NCBI GenBank assembly: GCA_025765615.1
Contig: JAIVFJ010000517.1
Location: 1 to 28,838 of the forward strand
Reading direction: 5' to 3'
DNA: 28,838 nt
Source: Zopfochytrium polystomum
Lineage: Eukaryota; Chytridiomycota; Chytridiomycetes; Chytridiales; Chytridiaceae
Each line of letters starts with the position of its first letter. The first letter of the stretch is position 1. Below the pieces are notes generated by a model. The model saw nothing but the letters and a program-made list of their open reading frames with translations, was not told the DNA's origin and ran no database searches. Both the position numbers and the translations under genes were made by a program. This document shows, piece by piece, positions 25,606 through 28,838 of this stretch.

Positions 25606-28351
25606 ATGGATCTGGATGAAGACACCGCCACCGCCACCGCCACACACGAGACTTCTCTGTTCGCCGAGTGGCTCGCCGCCGAGATCAAGGCAAAGCCCGA
25701 CTGGCAGGCAAAGCTCCTCTCGACCGTCAACGCACCCTCCGCCGGCAAGGGCCGCAAGGACCGCAAGGACATTGCCGCAAAGTGGATCGCAGAGGCCGTC
25801 GCCCAGGGCGTCGACCGCGACGTCGCCGCAGGCACCGTCGCCCGGCTCGTCGCAGAGATCACGGACCCGGTTGCCCGAGCTGCCCGGCACGCCCGCGCCA
25901 CAGAATGGCTCGCGAGGCGGCCCCGCAGCGGCCTCTCCGACGACTGCAGGCGGGAGATCCGTGCTGCGAGGGAGGCTGCGCCGTCGCGCATCGTCGCCCC
26001 GCTCGTCGAGGCGGTCAAGGAGGAGTTGCTTCCGCCCCGCGAGAGCCCGAGTGTGCGGTTCTGGACGGATGCGGATGGACCAGAGGAGGACGACGAGAGG
26101 AACCTATTGACCGAGGTAAGATTCTTGGGGTACAGTGACATCGGTGCGTGCATAAATGTGAACTGGCGGTACCTATTTCCACAATAGAACATTAAAGAGG
26201 AGCTAGAACAAGACGCGGTTCCCGACGACCCACGGTGGAACTGCCCGCTCTTGACTTGCGTAGAATATGCCGATTCGGACCACTTCACCACCTATCGCCA
26301 TCGCGTTGCACTTCGCCAGCATCCACTCGAAGTGGCAGGGCTGGCGAACGCTCTCCAAATTATCAAGCGCGTTCGGGCCGACCGTTGCAAAGTTGGCGAG
26401 GGGGGTCTACAAAGCAAACAGAATGTGGCAGAACGGACGGGCATGGGGTTGGACTTCGATGAGCTCGACTGGTCCAACAAGCAAGCTGAACCCCAAAAAA
26501 CGTGGTTACAGCGACGAGCTCAGGCTCGTTAAGGACTACGGCGCTGGTGGACATCCCGTCGGCTTTCTCGGAGACGGCGAGGCAGTTTACTGTGCTGACC
26601 GTTTGGTGCCGGAATCAATTCGAGTTGAACTCGAAAGCTACTTGGATTGGATTGCAGACGCTCCAAACAAGGTCGAAAACTTGGGCCGGAAGGCCAATCA
26701 GTGATCCTGCTAACCTCTCTTTTTCTCTGGTATTTAAAGGACTTCCACCCACATGTAAAGGGCATTGTTCAAGATATCATACATCCAAGTAGACATACAA
26801 GTTTTGCCGTTCGGCTAAGCTAACTCAATGAAGGCCTTTTTCCATTGATAAAAAAGGGGCGAGCACCCGAAACGCCTTCCAGCGATGACTTTCTGCCTAG
26901 CCTGCCGGGAGAAGAATCTGAGGAGGATCAAGAGGCAGTTTATTATCAGGTATGGAAACTCAGAGACTGCCTCAGGTATTGCACTAATATTCCCTGTTTC
27001 CCTATTTCGGTTTGAAAAGGGGCGAGCACCTGAAACGCCTTCCAGCGATGCCTTTCTGCCTAGCCTGCCGGGAGAAGAATCTGAGGAGGATCAAGAAGCA
27101 GTTTATTATCAGGTATGGAAACTCAGAGACTGCCTCAGGTATTGCACTAATATTCCCTATTTCCCTATTTCGGTTTGACAGTGGCTCCCGTCTGTCTTCC
27201 GCGTTTACAAAGATGGTCACGTTGAGATCGCTTCTCCCATCAATAACGTGGATCCCAGCGATAACCTAGAGCTTCACGATATTGTCGCAAATGTGTTCAG
27301 CATTGTGCTGCCTCTACTGTCGAAATGCGTCAGCATGTCTCGATTTGCGAAGAAGTACGAAATCCTTGCCTTAGACTCCCGATTGTTCGCCAGTGGAACA
27401 ATGAACGACAAAAGCAGCACACGCTAGATCGTTCGCTGTACCCTGACCCGAATGGTGAAGAAGAGTACAAAGAGCTGCAGGTGTGGGGCCATGGCTCCAC
27501 ATTGTCGGAAATCTTGTGCTGAATTGAATCTGTAGGTGATTGTGAAAGCTGCCAACTACATTTTGGAGCCCGGACAACACTATTTCTGGTACTTGGCACG
27601 TTGAGGGAGAGCCTCAGGAGAAGATCATCGCATCCGCCATCTACTACTATGCGTCCTCTGTGGGGATCGAGGATAACGGACTTGCGTTTCGTAGGCGTCG
27701 GTCTGGTTACGATTACCCGTGCAAAGAGGATTATTACCGTGCTGATATTACACGGTGAGTACTGTCGAGGAATGAGCTATTCATTACGCCTCCCTTTCAA
27801 ATTAATCGACTCCTCTGTTCGTTTTTGTCTCCAGTTTGGTGTCGCGTGGTGTTGTTGATCGAGACGACAAAACAAAACTTTACCAGGATATCACAGAATG
27901 TGACAGCTGGAGTTACGAAACCGACGGAGCGCTTGAATTCGGCTCAGTCCAAACGCGGGAAAATCGGGTCTTGGTTTTTCCCAACTCGTTGCAACACCGC
28001 GTGCGACGCATTTCTGCGCACTCGCGTGCGACTGTACCTCTGAAACGCAAAGTCCTCTGCTTCTTCCTGGTGGACCCCGACAGTCCCATCACGACCACCG
28101 CCGACTTGCCGCCGCGTCGCTGGAACTCCAAGAGACGCACGCAGCTGTCCATTCTTGTCTCGCATGCTGCCAGGAGGAAAGGATTTGAACTGCCGGACGA
28201 GGTGGTTCGGATGGTGGTGGGCTTTGCGAAGGACGGCTTATCATGGCAGGAGGCGTGCGCGCAACGACTTGAGCTGATGCACCACAGAAAGTACACCAAG
28301 AACGAGCAGAACCAGGCGGTGGAGCGGGAGTTTTCCCTTTGCGAGCACTGA
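25606..28351 (+). CDS. DUF4246 family protein (putative 2-oxoglutarate/iron oxygenase fold), with frame shifts
   Basis: Exons 25606-26115, 26188-26671, 26740-26808, 26857-26949, 27020-27112, 27182-27480, 27536-27754 and 27835-28351. Family landmarks in order: AKPDWQAKLL and AAKWIAEAV near the N-terminus, YCADRLVPESIRVELE, DFHPHVKGIVQDIIHPS, WLPSVFRVYKDGHVEIAS with PINNVDPS, LQVIVKAANYILEPG, GTWHVEGEPQEKIIASAIYYY, FPNSLQHRV and FFLVDPDSPI. The His and Glu of WHVEG and the His of QHRV match the metal-binding positions of the family; the substrate is unknown. Exons 4 and 5 are a tandem copy of each other. The reading frame shifts near 26515, between about 27300 and 27400, and near 27580 (one extra T before WHVEG). 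The gene is therefore either decaying or affected by base errors. A charged C-terminal extension of about 90 residues follows the domain. Confidence 0.75.
26857..27181. repeat. Tandem 163-bp exon-plus-intron duplication
   Basis: Unit 1 (26857-27019) and unit 2 (27020-27181) differ at about four substitutions plus the last few bases. Each unit is a 93-nt exon (31 codons, RAPETPSSD to AVYYQ) and a 69-70-nt intron with intact GT and AG ends. Including both exons keeps the frame. Confidence 0.9.
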
Positions 28352-28435
28352 CGGTCTCTTCGTGGTGTGCAAATATAAGCCAGACAAGTTGTGACAAGTT
28401 GGTTTTGACAAGGACGTCTCATCAGTCCGCCCCGC

Positions 28436-28838
28436 ATGATCGAGCTGCTCGACGTTGCGCTCGACCTTGCGGTCCGCCCACCATAGAAGGGGCATCGTCG
28501 CGACGGCGTTGATCAGTGGACCACGTTGTCGGGTAGGTCACATTGCTCCACTCTGGGTGTGACCATCCTGACGTTTCTGCAAAAGTCACCGCTGCACGAT
28601 TCCTCCCGACGAGGACGACGGCGAGGCAGACGCAAAAGTTCGAAGTCCGGCAACCTCAAGTCGAAAGAGGTCTTCAAAGTCAAGCTTCACAAAGGATCGT
28701 GCCGTGCGGTCGACTTTGGCACTGATGGGAAAGGTAATCAGATTCATCGTTTGTCAGAACCTTGACAGCCAACTTTGCAACAAAGTTCTCTTCACGCCGG
28801 TAAGGACAAAACCCTGGCAGTAATCGACGCGGAAACCT
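28436..28838 (+). CDS. JIP5: JIP5/WDR55-type WD-repeat protein, 5' part, frame-disrupted
   Basis: The gene continues past the right edge. From ATG 28436 it reads MIELLDVALDLAVRPP, then a TAG. One frame over is GIVATALISGPR, together resembling the first WD blade of JIP5/WDR55, a nucleolar factor in 60S ribosome assembly. After a probable intron (about 28532-28586) come an acidic linker (DEDDGEADAK, in yet another frame) and SKEVFKVKLHKGSCRAVDFGTDGK. After a second intron (28732 to about 28786) is AGKDKTLAVIDAET, typical of the next blade; that junction is also one base out of frame. Family recognition rests on the KLHKGSCRAV and GKDKTLAVID segments. At least three single-base frame breaks in 400 bp mean either a broken copy or poor local sequence. 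Confidence 0.6.

Noticed and set aside
1..28838. CRISPR array, insertion sequence or complete transposon
   Set aside because: No spaced direct-repeat array, no transposase or reverse-transcriptase motif and no terminal inverted repeats were found. The repeats present are microsatellites, homopolymers and the exon duplication.

Overview
The window looks like a gene-dense piece of fungal nuclear DNA. Coding exons are GC-rich and are interrupted by many short GT-AG introns, mostly 48-120 nt. Genes lie on both strands at short spacing, spacers and introns are full of microsatellites, and the gene set is eukaryotic (RPS25, mS37, JIP5/WDR55, a MAK/ICK-type kinase, a Gvp36-type BAR protein, a DUF4246 oxygenase). 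A MAK/ICK kinase next to orphan seven-helix proteins would suit an early-diverging zoosporic (chytrid-like) fungus, but that placement is inference.

Left third (1-11.0 kb): the 5' end of a DHA2-type MFS transporter (minus), a universal stress protein with frame breaks (minus), a protein kinase with a His12 tract and atypical motifs (plus), then two related seven-helix membrane protein genes on the minus strand with a GNAT acetyltransferase gene (plus) between them. The two membrane genes were rebuilt exon by exon. Both have ten coding exons, eight of them identical in length in the two genes, and three are microexons of 17, 5 and 4 nt that are needed to keep both reading frames open. This is the most unusual structure in the window.

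Middle (11.0-21.2 kb): a head-to-head pair, mitochondrial ribosomal protein mS37/Mrp10 (minus) and a mitochondrial PPR-like helical-repeat protein (plus), with 73 bp between start codons; a secreted six-cysteine, Ala/Ser-rich, probably GPI-anchored protein (plus); a Gvp36-like BAR protein (minus); a MAK/ICK (RCK-family) kinase with a TEY activation loop (minus); and RPS25 (plus), whose first coding exon is only the ATG. These genes are intact.

Right end (21.2-28.8 kb): a 1.36-kb spacer, then a solute-binding-protein-like secreted gene and two further degraded copies, a DUF4246 gene with a recent in-frame exon duplication and several frame shifts, and the 5' part of a JIP5/WDR55 WD-repeat gene that also changes frame. 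Because JIP5 is normally a conserved housekeeping gene, some single-base frame shifts may be sequence errors. The stops and deletions in the solute-binding-protein copies look like genuine decay.
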